A DNA stretch of 64,000 bases, from contig JACPZD010000011.1 of the NCBI GenBank assembly GCA_016195665.1, positions 1 to 64,000 of the forward strand. Direction: 5' to 3'. The notes below the pieces were generated by a model. It saw only the letters and a list, made by a program, of their open reading frames with translations. It did not search any database and was not told the DNA's origin. This stretch comes from Gammaproteobacteria bacterium (GTDB lineage: Bacteria > Pseudomonadota > Gammaproteobacteria > SURF-13). The position numbers and the translations under genes were made by a program. Within the stretch, counting starts at the first letter, position 1; every line of letters starts with the position of its first letter. This document shows, in pieces, positions 53,759 through 63,552 of the stretch.

Positions 53759-53983
53759 TTGTCCCCGCTTAATAATAAGGAGGCGTTCGATCTTGCCGAA
53801 GTCATGCGTATCATGCACTCGAAGAGCGGGACGCATTTCGACCCACACCTGTTGAATATCTTTAACGGCATTGCAGAATCCTTATATGCCGAGATCGGCC
53901 ACGCCGGAGAGGAAAGGCTGACTGGGCTATTAAATGGGCTGATCAGGCGCTACTTTTCGGGTCCCTCTCCTTACCTGCCATGA
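53759..53983 (+). pseudogene. 3' remnant of an HD-GYP-type phosphodiesterase gene
   Basis: About 74 residues. AFDLAEVMRIMHSKSGTHFD followed by PHLLNIF resembles the segment after the HD-GYP core of c-di-GMP phosphodiesterases. The catalytic HD and GYP motifs are missing and no RBS is evident, so it is likely a fragment. The rest (GLLNGLIRRYF) is unassigned. Confidence 0.45.
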
Positions 53984-54126
53984 CGTAAGGGCGTCCAAGA
54001 TACGCCTCAAAAATGCGCAACCTACCAACTTGTACCGACACGCCCCCGCCTTAGCCCATTCTCGCTCTAAAAAATAATATATTGATATTCAATAAGTTAT
54101 ATAAATAATCTCGGAATACACTGAAC

Positions 54127-54316
54127 TTGGCATAAATTATGCTGTCTTCTGATTACAGTGCCGTGCCGCCGGGCCCCCGCCCGACCGGGCACGGGATTGA
54201 TGAAGTGTGGAATGTCTTTCCCCACTCAAGTAGAGTAATGCGGCGACAGTGTTACGCTAAGCGAGTGCAAGGTAGACATGTTGGGGGGTAGCCTAAAAAA
54301 CTACCCCCATTTTTTT
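54127..54316 (+). ncRNA. Candidate sigma-54-dependent small RNA with terminator
   Basis: TTGGCATAAATTATGCT at 54127-54143 fits a -24/-12 promoter (GG and GC 10 nt apart). About 15 nt downstream, CCGTGCC/GGCACGG with inner GGGC/GCCC forms a hairpin (54161-54194). At 54284-54316 an 8-bp stem GGGGGTAG/CTACCCCC is followed by ATTTTTTT, a good rho-independent terminator on the plus strand. No ORF or RBS lies between. The remaining gap to 54371 shows nothing else. Confidence 0.4.
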
Positions 54317-54371
54317 GCCGATCAGCGAGGGCTTCACATCTAAATGAAGACTGATCTCGCTCAACTTGGGC

Positions 54372-55151
54372 TTATTGCAGTTTAGTCGCGCTAATGCCTC
54401 CACTGCTCTGACAGGTCTCGCCCGCGGTGTATTTCAGGTTTAAGTTGCTCGCAACAAAGGCATCGTCCAGCAGCAGTATCTCCTTAGAAGACCAGGTACC
54501 ACCAATCCCGCCTGTGCAGGAGAATAATCCTGAGGCCGAGATTCTCGAGCCGTTTTGCGTATAGGTACCTGCATAGCTGCAGGTACCGCCTCCTACGACG
54601 GCCTCCTGGATGTTCAGGCTATTATTATTGGTAGTGATCCCATACGCTGCGCTGTAGATGATCTGGCCATTATTAGCAGAGAGCGTACAACCGCTGTTGT
54701 TATTCGTAGCGCCGCCCAAATAAGCACCCACTGGATTAAGCGGAGCAAACGTAAAGCGCGTGAGCGTGAGAGTGCCGCTGATGCCGTTCACAGTAGATTG
54801 CAGCGTGGCGTTGTTGGCGTCGCTGAAGGTCAAGGTGGCCGTCCCTACTACCGTGCGCACCACTAGATCAGGATTAAAGGGGGTGCCGAGCGCGGGGCCG
54901 ACAGTACGAATGAGATCGCCTGTGACTTTATTATTGATCAGGTTGCCGGCCAAGGTGAGAAACGTGCCCGCGCCGGCTTGATCGTAGGTGAACCAACTCG
55001 CAAACAGGGTGTTGCCCTGCTGGCCGATATTCACGCCTTGTCCCGACTGCGCAGAGTTCCACCACCAGTCTTGATAGTTGGTGGCTGCCCACAGGGGACT
55101 GGCTGTTAAAACCAACAAACCAGCCAGAATAAGACTGCGTGGTTTTGGCAT
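54372..55151 (-). CDS. Secreted protein of unknown function
   Basis: 259 residues with a signal peptide (MPKPRSLILAGLLVLTASPL, cleavage near WAA-TN). The mature protein opens YQDWWWNSAQSGQGVNIG and FASWFTYDQAGAGTFLTLAG, a Trp-rich pattern I recognise from uncharacterised proteobacterial exported proteins. It is rich in Thr, Asn and Gly and predicted to be beta-structured. Four cysteines may form disulfides. No function can be given. Confidence 0.75.
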   Translation of the reverse strand: MPKPRSLILAGLLVLTASPLWAATNYQDWWWNSAQSGQGVNIGQQGNTLFASWFTYDQAGAGTFLTLAGNLINNKVTGDLIRTVGPALGTPFNPDLVVRTVVGTATLTFSDANNATLQSTVNGISGTLTLTRFTFAPLNPVGAYLGGATNNNSGCTLSANNGQIIYSAAYGITTNNNSLNIQEAVVGGGTCSYAGTYTQNGSRISASGLFSCTGGIGGTWSSKEILLLDDAFVASNLNLKYTAGETCQSSGGISATKLQ

Positions 55152-55170
55152 GGAACCCTCCCTTGAGAAT

Positions 55171-55246
55171 TGGTGGGCCGTGTAGGGGTCGAACCTACGA
55201 CCTACTGATTAAGAGTCAGCTGCTCTACCAACTGAGCTAACGGCCC
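55171..55246 (-). tRNA. tRNA-Lys (CTT)
   Basis: Acceptor GGGCCGT/ACGGCCC, anticodon loop in CTGACTCTTAATCAG (anticodon CTT), T arm GTAGGTTCGACCCCTAC and encoded CCA. First from the left of a four-tRNA cluster. Confidence 0.93.
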
Positions 55247-55270
55247 AAATATATTTAGCGCGCACCGCGC

Positions 55271-55340
55271 CTCGGCCCGCCCCCTGCACCCTTTGCTTCG
55301 CTCTTCCCTCCGGGAGAAGGGGTGGGGATGAGGGCGAAAC
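55271..55340. repeat. CCCTCCGGGAGAAGG repeat in the tRNA cluster
   Basis: CTTCCCTCCGGGAGAAGG followed by GGTGGGGATGAGGG lies between tRNA-Lys and tRNA-His. A second copy is at 55595-55643, and a related hairpin is within udg. This is a common intergenic repeat of proteobacteria. Confidence 0.6.
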
Positions 55341-55356
55341 GCCCTTATCTGTAAAC

Positions 55357-55432
55357 TGGGGTGAGCGATGGGGATCGAACCCACGACAACCGGAATCACA
55401 ATCCGGGGCTCTACCAACTGAGCTACGCCCAC
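55357..55432 (-). tRNA. tRNA-His (GTG)
   Basis: Begins GTGGGCGTAGCTCAGTTGG, with anticodon loop CGGATTGTGATTCCG (GTG) and T arm GTGGGTTCGATCCCCAT, ending in encoded CCA. Family-E repeat text (CTCCGGGAGAAGG) lies on its left. Confidence 0.95.
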
Positions 55433-55494
55433 CATCAAACCGGCTAAAACGAACATTATACCGGGACTCAAAGCGGGAGTCTCTAGTTTCAACG

Positions 55495-55571
55495 TGGCGC
55501 GCCCGGCAGGACTCGAACCTGCTACCCCCGGCTTAGAAGGCCGGTGCTCTATCCGGATGAGCTACGGGCGC
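55495..55571 (-). tRNA. tRNA-Arg (TCT)
   Basis: Begins GCGCCCGTAGCTCATCCGG, with anticodon loop GGCCTTCTAAGCC (TCT) and T arm GCAGGTTCGAGTCCTGC, ending in encoded CCA. Confidence 0.95.
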
Positions 55572-55594
55572 CAATCATACAAAGCGCGCGAGCG

Positions 55595-55643
55595 CCTCGG
55601 CTCGCCCTCTTCTCCCTCCGGGAGAAGGGATGGGGATGAGGGA
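55595..55643. repeat. CCCTCCGGGAGAAGG repeat, second copy
   Basis: The same text as 55271-55340, placed between tRNA-Arg and tRNA-Pro. Confidence 0.6.
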
Positions 55644-55720
<77 letters not shown>

Positions 55721-55905
55721 AGTATTGTTCTGTTCAGACCCTTACCTAGTCGGCCATTAGAAACCGCCGCTGGTGTGGAGGGTTAATTGGCAATTTTAAC
55801 AGAACCTCGCACGGCCCGTCGTGGATAATTCTGTTTTGAGTCTTGGTGAAATGACCAAGGCATGCGATGATTAGCCCCACAAATCCATCATAATCAATAC
55901 CTCCC

Positions 55906-56763
55906 ATGAGCGCCCAGATCATTGACGGCAAGGCCATTGCCGCGGGGATACGTCTTAAACTTAAACAGCGCGTCAGCGAGCGGGGCCGCATGGGGCAGCG
56001 CAGCCCGGGGCTGGCGGTCATCTTGGTTGGCGACAACCCTGCCTCCGAGGTCTATGTGGCAAGCAAGCGCAAGGCCTGCGCGGAGGTCGGAATCGTCTCG
56101 CTTGCCCACGACCTTCCCGCTAACTTCACCCAAGAACGTCTGCTCGCGCTGATTGATGACCTTAATCGCAACGCCGCCGTGGACGGCATCCTGGTGCAGC
56201 TCCCCCTGCCCGCGCACATTGACACCGAGACGGTGATCGAGCGGATTTTGCCCGACAAAGATGTGGACGGGTTTCATCCTTACAACATCGGGCGGCTAGC
56301 GCTGCGGCTGCCTTTATTACGGCCCTGCACACCGTACGGCGTGATGATGCTGCTGGAAAACACCGGACTGGCTATCCAGGGCAAACATGCTGTCGTGGTC
56401 GGCGCTTCGAATATTGTCGGACGTCCTATGGCGTTAGAGCTTTTGCTCGCCGGTTGCACCGTCACAGTGTGTCACCGCTTTACCATGGACCTTGCGGCGC
56501 AGGTCGCGCGTGCCGACATCGTGGTCTCCGCGGTTGGTAAACCGGGACTCATCAAGGGCGCCTGGATTAAACCAGGGAGTATCGTAATAGATGTCGGCAT
56601 GAGCCGTTTGGAAAGTGGAGCATTGACCGGCGATGTGGAATTCGACGAAGCCAAACAACGCGCCGCCTGGATCACGCCCGTGCCGGGCGGTGTAGGGCCG
56701 ATGACCGTGGCGACGCTGTTGCAGAACACCCTTTATGCCGCGGAGCAATTTCATACTAATTAG
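55906..56763 (+). CDS. folD: Methylenetetrahydrofolate dehydrogenase/cyclohydrolase FolD
   Basis: 285 residues. [20 protein letters not shown] with the catalytic lysine in [36 protein letters not shown] and the NADP-binding [18 protein letters not shown] are all present, ending in [19 protein letters not shown]. It interconverts methylene-, methenyl- and formyl-THF. Confidence 0.97.
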   Translation: MSAQIIDGKAIAAGIRLKLKQRVSERGRMGQRSPGLAVILVGDNPASEVYVASKRKACAEVGIVSLAHDLPANFTQERLLALIDDLNRNAAVDGILVQLPLPAHIDTETVIERILPDKDVDGFHPYNIGRLALRLPLLRPCTPYGVMMLLENTGLAIQGKHAVVVGASNIVGRPMALELLLAGCTVTVCHRFTMDLAAQVARADIVVSAVGKPGLIKGAWIKPGSIVIDVGMSRLESGALTGDVEFDEAKQRAAWITPVPGGVGPMTVATLLQNTLYAAEQFHTN

Positions 56764-56859
56764 CAGGCCGGCTCAAGCCGTTAGGCGGAGCCGACGTACC
56801 AGTGTTAGTCGGATCCGCTACGCTTGATCCGACCTGCATGCCGCTTCCATAGTTGCCAG

Positions 56860-57138
56860 ATGACCGCCAAACACCGCGTTGAAATCGAATACTGCACGCA
56901 GTGCCGCTGGCTGTTGCGCGCCGCCTGGCTGGCGCAAGAACTCCTCACCACCTTCGAGCAGGAATTGGGCGAAGTCGCGTTGATTCCAGGCACAGGCGGC
57001 ATCTTTGAAGTCCGCGTAAACGGCGAGACACTGTTTTCGCGCAAACAACAGAACCGCTTTCCCGAAGCGAAAGAAATCAAACAACTGCTGCGCGATACAA
57101 TCGCCCCTGATAAAGACCTCGGTCATAGCGATCGTTAA
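56860..57138 (+). CDS. SelT/SelW/SelH-family (Rdx) protein
   Basis: 92 residues from the ATG at 56860 (MTAKHRVEIEYCTQCRWLLR). The CTQC redox motif replaces the CxxU of selenoprotein W, and GGIFEVRVNGETLFSRKQQ and FPEAKEIKQLLRD complete the thioredoxin-like Rdx fold. Proposed roles are in thiol redox control. It is separate from folD. Confidence 0.9.
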   Translation: MTAKHRVEIEYCTQCRWLLRAAWLAQELLTTFEQELGEVALIPGTGGIFEVRVNGETLFSRKQQNRFPEAKEIKQLLRDTIAPDKDLGHSDR

Positions 57139-57257
57139 TAGATGGTCACCCCTTGAATTTTCCTTCAGCCTTGCTAAAGCAACCTCAATAACGGCCCCTC
57201 TCTCCACAGATAAAACAGGGTGAGCCCACGACTCCTCTTAATTCCGTGGTGGCCAAT

Positions 57258-57713
57258 TTAAAGCCGTGTGGAGCTGGAGTAATTTTCTCGAATCGACTTC
57301 AGCACTTTCTGCAATTTTTGGAAATTGGATTCCGTGCCGGCCTTATCCTTGGCGTCACCGCTGGCATCCAGGCGTTCCGCCAAAGTCGCTACGAACTGAC
57401 TGTTGGTTTTAACTTTTGCCAGCTTGTCGGCAGGTAAGGCGCCGGAACGGGCCGGTAACGCCGCTACGAGATCACGGATGGCGAAGGCGTGATGGTGTAC
57501 TTCATCCAGCTTGCCGGTTTCGATAACCCTGGCTAACTCCTCGGTCCGTTTATCTATTGACTGCCAAATAGCCTCAGCGGTGGTTGGAATCTCCACTTTG
57601 GCCTCTGTTTTTTCTACCGCTTGCGCGGACGGATTAAACAACGTGCTGCCGGCCAACATCGCGCCGAGTAGAACGGTCTGGGGTTTAACAATGTTCATCA
57701 ATATCATCTTCAT
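57258..57713 (-). CDS. Exported protein linked to the RND efflux operon
   Basis: 151 residues: a signal peptide (MKMILMNIVKPQTVLLGAML, cleavage near AQA-VE), then a helical domain with EEVHHHAFAIRDLV-like LDEVHHHAFAIRDLVAAL, whose three histidines could bind metal. Its start overlaps the RND permease stop by 4 bp, so it is the last gene of the efflux operon. I have seen such proteins next to CusA/CzcA genes; function unknown. Confidence 0.75.
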   Translation of the reverse strand: MKMILMNIVKPQTVLLGAMLAGSTLFNPSAQAVEKTEAKVEIPTTAEAIWQSIDKRTEELARVIETGKLDEVHHHAFAIRDLVAALPARSGALPADKLAKVKTNSQFVATLAERLDASGDAKDKAGTESNFQKLQKVLKSIRENYSSSTRL

Positions 57714-60700
57714 GCTACGGTCTCCTCTGGGTTAAGTTGTGGATTCAATTGCTGTGGGGTTTTAACTTGCTGCGCGGTAAGCCTGGCCTCACGACGCTCA
57801 CGCCATTGCTCGATGCGGTTATAGACGGTAGGCACCACAACCATATTCAATAAGGTGGCCGTCACCAGCCCGCCCAGCACCACCTGCGCCAGGGGACGCT
57901 CGAGTTCTTTGCCGACCGGCGAACCCCACAGCAAGGGGATGAGGCCCAGTGCGGCGGTGGCCGCCGTCATCAGCACCGGCACCAGACGATCCAGGGTGCC
58001 CTGCACCACCACCTCGTGTAGCGGCTTGCCCTCTTCACGCAACTGGTTGTAGTGGCTGACTAGGATGATGCCGTTACGGGTGGCGATGCCAAATAAGGTG
58101 ATGAAGCCGATGATCGCGGCCACGCTCATGTCGGCGCCCGCCAGATACAGGGCCACGATGCCGCCGATCATCGCGAGCGGCAGGTTGAACATCACCAACA
58201 GCGCCTCGCGGAAGGTGCCGAAGGCTTTGTAAAGAAGCAGCAAGGCGCCGAAGATGGCCAGGATGCCGAAGCTGAGCAGGATGCGATTGGCCGCTTGCTG
58301 AGATTCGAATTGTCCGCCGTATTCGATGTAGTAGCCGGGCGGCAATTTGATTTCCTTGTTGATCGCCGCTTGGGTGTCGGCGATGACGCTGCCGAGATCG
58401 CGGCCCTGCACGTTGAAGCCCACGACCAGGAGGCGCTGGACGCTCTCGCGGCTGATGGCGTAAGGCTCATCCTGCACGTTCACATCGGCGACCTGGCGCA
58501 AGGGAATCTTACCGTTGCCCTCGGCCAGGGCAGGCGCGTCAACCAGTATGTTGCGGATGTCCTCCACGCTGTTACGCTGCGAACTCTGCAAGCGCACGTT
58601 GAGGTCGAAGGTGCGGCGCCCTTCCAGAATGCTGGAGACGTTTTCGCCGTTCAGGAACAACTGGATGTCCTGCGCCACATTCCCTACGTTGATGCCGTAG
58701 CGGGCGGCCTTTTCGCGATCGATCTTGATGCTCACCTGGGGCACGTTGATCTGCTGCTCGACGTTAACGTCCACCGCGCCCGGCACGTTCTCGAGAATGC
58801 CGCGCACCTGTTGGCCGAGTTGGTACAACTGCGAAAGCTGCTCCCCGAAGATCTTGATGGCCACCTGCGCGCGCACCCCGGATTCCACCTCGTCGAAACG
58901 GTGTGCGATAAACTGGCCGATGTTGAACACCGCGCCCGGTATATCGCCAAGATCCTTGCGGATATTTTCCAGCAGAACGTCCGCGGGCATGCTGGAATTC
59001 TTTTCAAAATCCAGCCGCACGTCGAATTCGCTGAAATTGGGCGGCTGGGCGTCTTCGTCCAGCTCACTGCGGCCTGCGCGCTGCGATATGGACACAGCCT
59101 GCGGATACTTGAGCACACCTTCGCGCACCAGCTTGCCGAGCCGCATGGACTCCTCTAAGGAGGTTCCGGGCAACGTCACCATGGCGATAATAAAGTTGCC
59201 TTCCTGAAACTCCGGCAAAAACGAACGGCCGAAGAAGGGTAATAAGGACAGCGCGAACGCGAGCGCCAGTATGGACATCCCGATTACCCACCAGAACCGG
59301 CGCAACGCCACGTTCAGCACGCGCTCGAACTGGCGCTTCAGTCCCATCACGAAACGCGTTTCCTTTTCGTGTCCGTCACCGCCGCCGTGGCCCGCAGCAT
59401 CTGCGGCGAGCTCCTGGCGATCCAGGGCGCGCAGCTTCACGCCCCGATCCAAGCGTTTCTCGTCCTTGCGCACCAAAAGGAAGTAGCACAGCGCCGGCAC
59501 CGTGGTCACCGCCACGCCCAGCGATACGGTCACCGAGGCGATATAGGCGATGCCCAACGGACTGAAGATGCGCCCCGCCAGATCCTCCAGGAAGAAGATC
59601 GGCAGGAAGATCAGGATGATGATGAGCGTGGCATACACGACCGAATTGAGAATTTCCTGCACCGCGTCGAACACCACCTCCATCGTTGGCAACGGACGCT
59701 CGGCGTTGCGGTTCAGGCGTAGCCGGCGCACCACGTTCTCCACAGTGATGATGCCGTTGTCCACCACCTCGCCGATGGCGATGGCGAGTCCTCCGAGTGT
59801 CATGGCGTTGATGCCGATGCCGAAGGCGTACATCACCAGGATGCCACCCACAAAGGATGCCGGCATGGACAAAAAGGTGATGAAAGAGGCGCGCCAGTTC
59901 GCCAGGAATATGAACAACACGGCGATGACGATCAGCGCGCCTTCCAGGAGCGCAACATTCAGGTTGTGCACCGCCGCCTCTATGAAATTTGCCTGGCGGA
60001 AGACTTCCGTTTCCATTTCAACGCCGGGTGGTAGCTTCTCTTTGATGTCGGCGAGCGCCTTTTCCACTTTCGCGGTGGTGGTGACGGTATCGGCCCCGTA
60101 GGCCTTGGACACCGTGCCGATCACCGCGTCTTTCAAGCCATAGGCGCCATCGCCGCGCTTGATCTCGCCGCCGAAGGCCACCTCGGCCACGTTGCCGACG
60201 GTGATGGGTATCTGGTTGCGGATGGTGATCAGCGTGTTTTTGATATCCTCGAGTGAGGTGACCCGCCCTATGCCGCTGACGATGAATTCCTGCCCGGGTT
60301 GCTGCAGGAAGGCGCCCGGCACATTGACATTAGAGTTCCGCAGAGCCTCGCGCACTTGCTCGACGCTAATCTGGTAGGCCAGCATGCGCTGCGGATCCAA
60401 ACGAACTTGGTACTGCTTGACCTCGCCGCCGATGGAAACGACCGAGGCGATGCCGCCCAATGACAAAATACGCGGCCGGATATCCCAATCGGAGAGCGTG
60501 CGCAATTCCTCGGGTGACAGACTATTGCTGGTGAGGGCGTACTTCACCAGCCAGCCCACGGCCGAGGTGACCGGCAACATGACAGGCTCGCTGCCCGGAG
60601 GCAGACGGCCAAGCACATTCCGGATACGCTCATTGACGAGTTGCCGGTCGAGGTAAACGTCGGTGCCTGCATCAAAGACGACGACAATGGTGGACAAACC

Positions 60701-60964
60701 GACGGAGGTCTTGGAGCGAACGGCGGTCACACCGGGCGTGCCGTTGATGGCGCTCTCCAGTGGATAGGTGATGAGCGACTCCACGTCCTGCGGCGCCATG
60801 CCCGGCGCCTCGGTCTGCACCACCACCTGCGGCGGCGCGAATTCAGGAAAGACGTCCAAGGCCATGCGCTGCAAGGTCAATCCGCCGACGACGAACAAAA
60901 CAAGGGTCATTGCCAGCACGATGAGTCGATTGTGCAGCGACCAGGCGATCAAGGTGTTAAACAT
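57710..60964 (-). CDS. Heavy-metal efflux RND permease (CusA/CzcA-like)
   Basis: A 1084-residue RND pump. It has the standard 12-helix plan with two periplasmic loops: FNTLIAWSLHNRLIVLAMTL at the start, VETEVFRQANFIEAAVHNL, AIGEVVDNGIITVENVVRRL in TM4 and FITLFGIATRNGIILVSHYN in TM10/11. It drives proton-linked efflux of metal ions or other substrates. The TM4 segment differs from the usual CzcA DFGxxVDGAV pattern, so substrate is not assigned. It is followed by the exported protein and preceded by its adaptor and outer-membrane channel. Confidence 0.92.
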   Translation of the reverse strand: MFNTLIAWSLHNRLIVLAMTLVLFVVGGLTLQRMALDVFPEFAPPQVVVQTEAPGMAPQDVESLITYPLESAINGTPGVTAVRSKTSVGLSTIVVVFDAGTDVYLDRQLVNERIRNVLGRLPPGSEPVMLPVTSAVGWLVKYALTSNSLSPEELRTLSDWDIRPRILSLGGIASVVSIGGEVKQYQVRLDPQRMLAYQISVEQVREALRNSNVNVPGAFLQQPGQEFIVSGIGRVTSLEDIKNTLITIRNQIPITVGNVAEVAFGGEIKRGDGAYGLKDAVIGTVSKAYGADTVTTTAKVEKALADIKEKLPPGVEMETEVFRQANFIEAAVHNLNVALLEGALIVIAVLFIFLANWRASFITFLSMPASFVGGILVMYAFGIGINAMTLGGLAIAIGEVVDNGIITVENVVRRLRLNRNAERPLPTMEVVFDAVQEILNSVVYATLIIILIFLPIFFLEDLAGRIFSPLGIAYIASVTVSLGVAVTTVPALCYFLLVRKDEKRLDRGVKLRALDRQELAADAAGHGGGDGHEKETRFVMGLKRQFERVLNVALRRFWWVIGMSILALAFALSLLPFFGRSFLPEFQEGNFIIAMVTLPGTSLEESMRLGKLVREGVLKYPQAVSISQRAGRSELDEDAQPPNFSEFDVRLDFEKNSSMPADVLLENIRKDLGDIPGAVFNIGQFIAHRFDEVESGVRAQVAIKIFGEQLSQLYQLGQQVRGILENVPGAVDVNVEQQINVPQVSIKIDREKAARYGINVGNVAQDIQLFLNGENVSSILEGRRTFDLNVRLQSSQRNSVEDIRNILVDAPALAEGNGKIPLRQVADVNVQDEPYAISRESVQRLLVVGFNVQGRDLGSVIADTQAAINKEIKLPPGYYIEYGGQFESQQAANRILLSFGILAIFGALLLLYKAFGTFREALLVMFNLPLAMIGGIVALYLAGADMSVAAIIGFITLFGIATRNGIILVSHYNQLREEGKPLHEVVVQGTLDRLVPVLMTAATAALGLIPLLWGSPVGKELERPLAQVVLGGLVTATLLNMVVVPTVYNRIEQWRERREARLTAQQVKTPQQLNPQLNPEETVA

Positions 60965-60966
60965 GA

Positions 60967-62025
60967 TTAGTGTTTCTCCAGCTTCGTTTGCTTATCCGCC
61001 TTCGGCTGCGTATCCGCCGTCGCGGGTTTCTCCTCTTTCGCCTGTTTACCGCCGCCGGTCAGCCAGAGCGTGTATACCTGGCGATTACCCTGTGTCACCA
61101 CCTCGTCCCCAGGCACCAGGCCCTCGGTGATTTGGCTGTACTCGTCATTGCGGGCACCAACGGTCACCTCCACGCGCCGGTAGGTATTACCTTCGCCGAC
61201 AAACACGAATCGTTCACCGTTGGCCTCGATGATGGCGCCGTTGGGCACCGCGAGCGCCGCGTCATTCCGCTCTAAAATTACGCTAGCGCGGGCGAACATA
61301 TTAGGCTTGAGCACGTCTTTTTCATTAGTCAACTCTATCCATACATTGACGGTACGGCTCAGCGGATCGAGGTTGGGGTCTATCAGCGTGACCTTGCCGG
61401 CAAAGACCTGGTCGGGATAGCTCAGCACATGGACGCGAGCCTCCTGCCCCACCTTGACCTTGCCGAGGTCTTCTTCATACACCTTCGCCACGACAATAAG
61501 CTGCGAGCGGTCGCTGATATGAAAGAGTGTCGTGTTGGGCTCCACCGCCTGGCCGATATTCACATTGCGCGCATCAATGACACCGCTCATGGGGGCGGTG
61601 ATGGTGACGCTGGGGGGCGGGTCGCCGCTTAGGCGTGACTCCACCTTGGCCAGGTTCTGTCCGGCCTTTACCGTATCGCCCAGATTGGCGTACAGCGCCT
61701 TCACCTGGCCGCTGATGCGCAGGTCCACATCGGCTTGGCGATTCGGCAGTAGTTGCACCTGGCCGTTGATGTTCAGTTCCTTATGGATCTCCCGTACATC
61801 TGCCGGGGCTGATTGCAAGGCAATAGCCTGCTTTTGCTGATCTGTCAGTTGCACCGGACCGCGCGCGCCGCCACCGACCTCGATTTGCTCACCATGTGCG
61901 AAGGCCTGGGGCAGCGTGAACAGCATGCACAACAATAGGAAAATCAGTCTTCTGATAAAACCGGGAAATGCCGTGTGCCTACGATTTGCGGGTGTGTACA
62001 TATTCAATGCTTTAATTCCTTTCAT
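60967..62025 (-). CDS. RND efflux periplasmic adaptor (CusB/CzcB-like)
   Basis: 352 residues: a signal-like hydrophobic start (LIFLLLCMLFTLPQAFAHGE) and the HlyD-type lipoyl/hairpin region (DLRISGQVKALYANLGDTVK), followed by a beta-barrel and membrane-proximal domain. ADVREIHKELNINGQVQLLP is adaptor-typical. The C-terminus is Lys-rich. It joins the permease to the outer-membrane channel. It ends 2 bp before the permease start. Confidence 0.9.
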   Translation of the reverse strand: MKGIKALNMYTPANRRHTAFPGFIRRLIFLLLCMLFTLPQAFAHGEQIEVGGGARGPVQLTDQQKQAIALQSAPADVREIHKELNINGQVQLLPNRQADVDLRISGQVKALYANLGDTVKAGQNLAKVESRLSGDPPPSVTITAPMSGVIDARNVNIGQAVEPNTTLFHISDRSQLIVVAKVYEEDLGKVKVGQEARVHVLSYPDQVFAGKVTLIDPNLDPLSRTVNVWIELTNEKDVLKPNMFARASVILERNDAALAVPNGAIIEANGERFVFVGEGNTYRRVEVTVGARNDEYSQITEGLVPGDEVVTQGNRQVYTLWLTGGGKQAKEEKPATADTQPKADKQTKLEKH

Positions 62026-62029
62026 AGGG

Positions 62030-63421
62030 CTAAGGGGTCAGTTGGCCAGGCGCCGGCTGAGCTGGCGCTGTGGCGGGCTGTTGGCCCTGCGTTACGCCTG
62101 TCTGCTGGTCAGGCGTAATAGAGGGGCCTAGCGTCGTATCTCCGAGAGAACCGCCGACCCCGTAACGCAAGCTCACCAGCACTTGCAGGTATTGATCGAG
62201 GGTGTTGAGATAGGCAACGTGCGCATCGGTATGCTGGCGCTGCGCCTGGACGACAGAAAAGATAGGGATTTGACCTAAACCATAGGCCTGTTGCGAAAGG
62301 CTGACGTTACGGTCGGCGACCGGCAAGATGCCGTGTTCATACTCCTGCAAGGCCGCCTTCAGACGTTCGCTTTCGCCGTAGGCGCTGGCCACTGCGTTGC
62401 TGATACTAAGCGTCAACGCCTCCATGCGCGCCGTAGCCTGCGTGCCGGCGGCAATCGCCTCGGCAATGCGGCCCTGGTTTTGATTGCGCCAAGGCAGCGG
62501 GATGGACAGAGTGACGCCCAAGGCGCGCTCGGTGTCTTGTGACGGCGCACCGGTGATGGATAGACGGCTTTGCTCTACACCCACGCCGACTGTCCAGTCC
62601 TCCCAGCGCTGTGCGCGGGCCAACTCTTTATCCGCACGGGCGCGCTCCAGGCTCAACGACTCGATGCGCAAGTCGGGACGCAAGCTGAGTGCCTGTTGTT
62701 GCAGCTCCGCCAAGCCCGGCAAGGGCTGCGCTCTGGCCAATGAATCGTCCAGCTCCAAGGGCTGTGCCGCGGATCTGCCGAGCAACTGATTCAAGAGAGC
62801 CAGTTGTGTCGCCTGCTGGCTTTGCAGCAGGGTGCGTTCCTGTTGCAAGCGTGCAAGCTCTATGCGAGCGGTGGACACGTCAAGCTCGGACACTTCGGCT
62901 GCCTTGAGGCGGTTGCGTGTCAACTTAACGAGCTTTTTGTCCACGCCGATTAAGCTCTCCCGTTCCTGAATTTGCTTATCCAGTACCACTAGGCGGTAAA
63001 AGGTTGCCGCTACCTCGCCGGCCAGCTTGCGCTCGGCCACCTTGATCTCGGCTGAGGCCAGATCCACATCGACCTGCGCCACATCTTTCTGGCGAGCAAT
63101 GCGTCCCGCCACGGGGAACTGCTGACTGAAGCCCACGCTGATGGAATACTCGCCATTATTATTGAAAAGAAAGCCGCTGCGCGCCGCCAGCTCCAAGCGC
63201 GGATTCGCTGGCAGGCCGGCTTGCAACAGACGGGCGCGGGCCGTATCCACGACATAGCGGGCCGCTTGTAAATCTTTATTGTTCCGCATGGCAATCTTGA
63301 TGACTTCATCAAGCGCCAGCCCGGCAGCATCAGCTGCAGGACTGACACTGCCTAGCAATACGGTGCCGGCAAGGATAACGACCAGGGGCCACGCGGCCCG
63401 GCTGAAACAAGGTAATGACAT
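62030..63421 (-). CDS. Outer-membrane efflux protein (CzcC/TolC family)
   Basis: About 463 residues from the ATG at 63419-63421, which begins a signal peptide (MSLPCFSRAAWPLVVILAGT). A reading from 63541 adds 40 unlikely residues. LALDEVIKIAMRNNKDLQAA and the duplicated helical repeats (ELDVSTARIELARLQQERTL) are OEP-family. It is first in the tripartite operon oriented to the minus strand. Confidence 0.9.
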   Translation of the reverse strand: MSLPCFSRAAWPLVVILAGTVLLGSVSPAADAAGLALDEVIKIAMRNNKDLQAARYVVDTARARLLQAGLPANPRLELAARSGFLFNNNGEYSISVGFSQQFPVAGRIARQKDVAQVDVDLASAEIKVAERKLAGEVAATFYRLVVLDKQIQERESLIGVDKKLVKLTRNRLKAAEVSELDVSTARIELARLQQERTLLQSQQATQLALLNQLLGRSAAQPLELDDSLARAQPLPGLAELQQQALSLRPDLRIESLSLERARADKELARAQRWEDWTVGVGVEQSRLSITGAPSQDTERALGVTLSIPLPWRNQNQGRIAEAIAAGTQATARMEALTLSISNAVASAYGESERLKAALQEYEHGILPVADRNVSLSQQAYGLGQIPIFSVVQAQRQHTDAHVAYLNTLDQYLQVLVSLRYGVGGSLGDTTLGPSITPDQQTGVTQGQQPATAPAQPAPGQLTP

Positions 63422-63552
63422 GGAGCGTATTCCCAATAATAAAGGCACAGCACGAAACAGCAGACGAGCCGGAAATACAGGTTGAGGAGGAAACGAAGGA
63501 GCTTGGGAGCACCCCAACACAGTACTACCCGGCCCGGACAAGGCAGGGTAGA

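Noticed and set aside
54127-54316. 6S RNA identity for the intergenic RNA candidate
   Set aside because: No central bubble or closing stem resembling 6S RNA could be drawn with confidence.
57710-63421. Specific silver/copper or cobalt/zinc assignment for the RND pump
   Set aside because: The TM4 motif deviates from CzcA and the methionine relay of CusA could not be confirmed by eye, so substrate was left open.
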